This document shows positions 15,265-16,111 of a DNA stretch of 16,111 nucleotides, one piece after another. Under the pieces are notes generated by a model. That model saw nothing but the letters and a program-made list of their open reading frames with translations, searched no databases and was not told where the DNA came from. Both the position numbers and the translations under genes were made by a program. This DNA comes from PVC group bacterium (GTDB lineage Bacteria > Verrucomicrobiota > Kiritimatiellia > SS1-B-03-39 > UBA6053): the NCBI GenBank assembly GCA_003565035.1, contig PXDP01000427.1:1-16111 (forward strand). The letters are read 5' to 3'. Position 1 is the first letter of the stretch, and every line of letters starts with the position of its first letter.

Positions 15265-15405
15265 ACGGGATTTGACTCTTGTTCCATGTTTTGTCCGGGC
15301 TGAGCGGGGGAGACAGATTTGCAGTGTTTTATAACGGTTCGCTCATCATTTTCTCACATTTTCAGGGTATATCTTAAAGGTATGCACACATCCGCGCCCT
15401 GTTTT

Positions 15406-15430
15406 GGATTGGAATCCGCGATAAATATCG
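15406..15430. repeat. Two adjacent 12-bp palindromes upstream of the phoU-like gene
   Basis: GGATT-GG-AATCC (15406-15417) and CGATA-AA-TATCG (15419-15430) are perfect 5-bp inverted repeats with 2-bp centres, 13 bp apart centre to centre. They lie 57 bp before the phoU-like start, in the 300-bp divergent gap (15187-15486). Apart from these, the short palindrome and the nqr promoter, I see no gene in that gap. They could be regulator sites or chance. Confidence 0.35.
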
Positions 15431-15486
15431 TAAACTCGTTGAATACTCACCCCGAAAACGGGATGTTTTTTCTACGGGAACCGCCT

Positions 15487-16111
15487 ATGCCTGTCCATCT
15501 TCAACGCGAAATCAACCTGCTCAACCGCCTCATTCTGCAAATGGGCGGTCAGGTGGAGGAGAACCTCCGCCATGCCCTTTTGGCTCTCCGCAACCGTGAT
15601 GCCCGGCAAGGCTCGGAGATGCGCAAGCGGGATGATCTGGTCAACCGGCTGGAAATTCGCGTGGAGGAGTCCTGTCTGAAAATTCTGGCGCTTCACCAGC
15701 CGGTGGCTTCCGACCTCCGCTACATTGTCGCGATCATGAAAATCAACAATGAACTCGAGCGGATTGGCGATCTCTCCGAACACATCGGCAGACGCGCCAT
15801 GCATCTGGCCGACAACGTGTACCCCGCATTTCCCGACAGCATTGATGAGATGTCCTCGCTGACCCGCGACATGCTCCGGCAAAGCCTGGACGCCATGGTC
15901 AAACTGGAAATAGAACCCTGCCGGGAAATTCTCGAACTGGACAAAGTGGTGGATGCCCATAACGCGGGTATTCACGACTGGTTTACCGAAGAGGCCCGAA
16001 AACACAAAGACCAGACACTGGACTTCTGCATCCACACCCTGCTGACCTCACGGGAACTGGAACGCATCGGTGACCATGTGTGCAATATCGCCGAAGACGT
16101 GATCTATCTGG
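15487..16111 (+). CDS. phoU: PhoU-family phosphate regulator, 3' end cut by the window
   Basis: The first 208 residues of a PhoU protein, normally about 220-240 aa, so only a short tail is missing. Two helical PhoU repeats are present, each with the metal-binding signature: NELERIGDLSEHIGRRA (88-104) and RELERIGDHVCNIAED (189-204). The N-terminus HLQREINLLNRLILQMG is also typical. PhoU proteins restrain phosphate uptake by Pst transport and the PhoR/PhoB system in known bacteria. The ATG at 15487 is chosen because it begins the usual HLQRE helix; an in-frame ATG at 15463 would add MFFLREPP and has no better ribosome binding site. The gene is divergent from nqrA. No pst gene is visible, but downstream sequence is cut off. 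Confidence 0.93.
   Translation, partial: MPVHLQREINLLNRLILQMGGQVEENLRHALLALRNRDARQGSEMRKRDDLVNRLEIRVEESCLKILALHQPVASDLRYIVAIMKINNELERIGDLSEHIGRRAMHLADNVYPAFPDSIDEMSSLTRDMLRQSLDAMVKLEIEPCREILELDKVVDAHNAGIHDWFTEEARKHKDQTLDFCIHTLLTSRELERIGDHVCNIAEDVIYL

Noticed and set aside
14383..15303. Plus-strand open frame of 306 aa opposite nqrA
   Set aside because: Antisense to nqrA; no domain and no ribosome binding site.
15451..15471. Small CCCG-AAAA-CGGG hairpin followed by six T before the phoU-like start
   Set aside because: The stem is only 4 bp and three bases separate it from the T-run, too weak to call a terminator or attenuator.
15472..16035. Minus-strand open frame of 187 aa opposite the phoU-like gene
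   Set aside because: The plus strand encodes a clear PhoU with both metal-binding motifs; the minus frame is a shadow without recognisable domains.

Overview
The window is a gene-dense, moderately GC-rich stretch of a bacterial chromosome. A complete Na+-translocating NADH:quinone oxidoreductase operon (nqrABCDEF), a bS21 gene, a DsbD/ScsB-type envelope thiol transporter, a FAD_oxidored-type flavoprotein and an ILEI/FAM3-domain protein together suggest a Gram-negative member of the PVC group (Kiritimatiellota, Verrucomicrobiota or Lentisphaerota). That placement is an inference from gene content and protein style; there is no rRNA to confirm it. Ribosome binding sites of the AGGAG type precede many genes.

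Layout. 60-896 (+) encodes an ILEI/FAM3-domain protein. It ends against a terminator at 926-952, whose T-run mainly serves the opposing minus-strand unit. That unit (3824 to 977, -) is a DsbD/ScsB-like electron transporter followed by a secreted one-domain redoxin (PRX_like1 type), a likely envelope thiol/peroxide reduction pair. Divergent from it is rpsU (3974-4174, +), with a strong extended Shine-Dalgarno and a bidirectional terminator shared with the convergent cysK (5175 to 4243, -). Divergent from cysK is tRNA-Cys(GCA) at 5388-5465, followed with no visible terminator by gcvH, lipB and a MATE exporter gene (to 7948, +). lipB and the MATE gene each overlap the gene before them. A FAD-dependent oxidoreductase gene (9304 to 7964, -) converges on the MATE gene and starts 15 nt beyond the nqr terminator (9320-9350). 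The nqr operon runs from 15186 down to 9381 (-). Its promoter, at 15237-15264, lies in a 300-bp divergent intergenic region shared with a phoU-family gene (15487 to the window end, +, truncated).

How the parts work together. NqrA-F couples NADH oxidation to quinone reduction and Na+ export. Its covalent-FMN threonines (NqrB T223, NqrC T199), the NqrD/NqrE cysteines and the NqrF 2Fe-2S cysteines are all present. The maturation genes apbE and nqrM are not in the window. LipB makes octanoyl-GcvH, the precursor of lipoyl-GcvH of the glycine cleavage system, and the two genes share an ATGA junction. CysK makes cysteine beside the tRNA that carries cysteine. DsbD carries cytosolic reducing power across the membrane and probably delivers it to the adjacent redoxin.

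Most of the window is ordinary core metabolism. The least conventional items are the ILEI/FAM3-domain protein, the DsbD-redoxin pair, the possible SD-sequestering leader of rpsU, and the cysK/tRNA-Cys arrangement. I see no mobile element, CRISPR array, prophage or clearly new multi-gene system.
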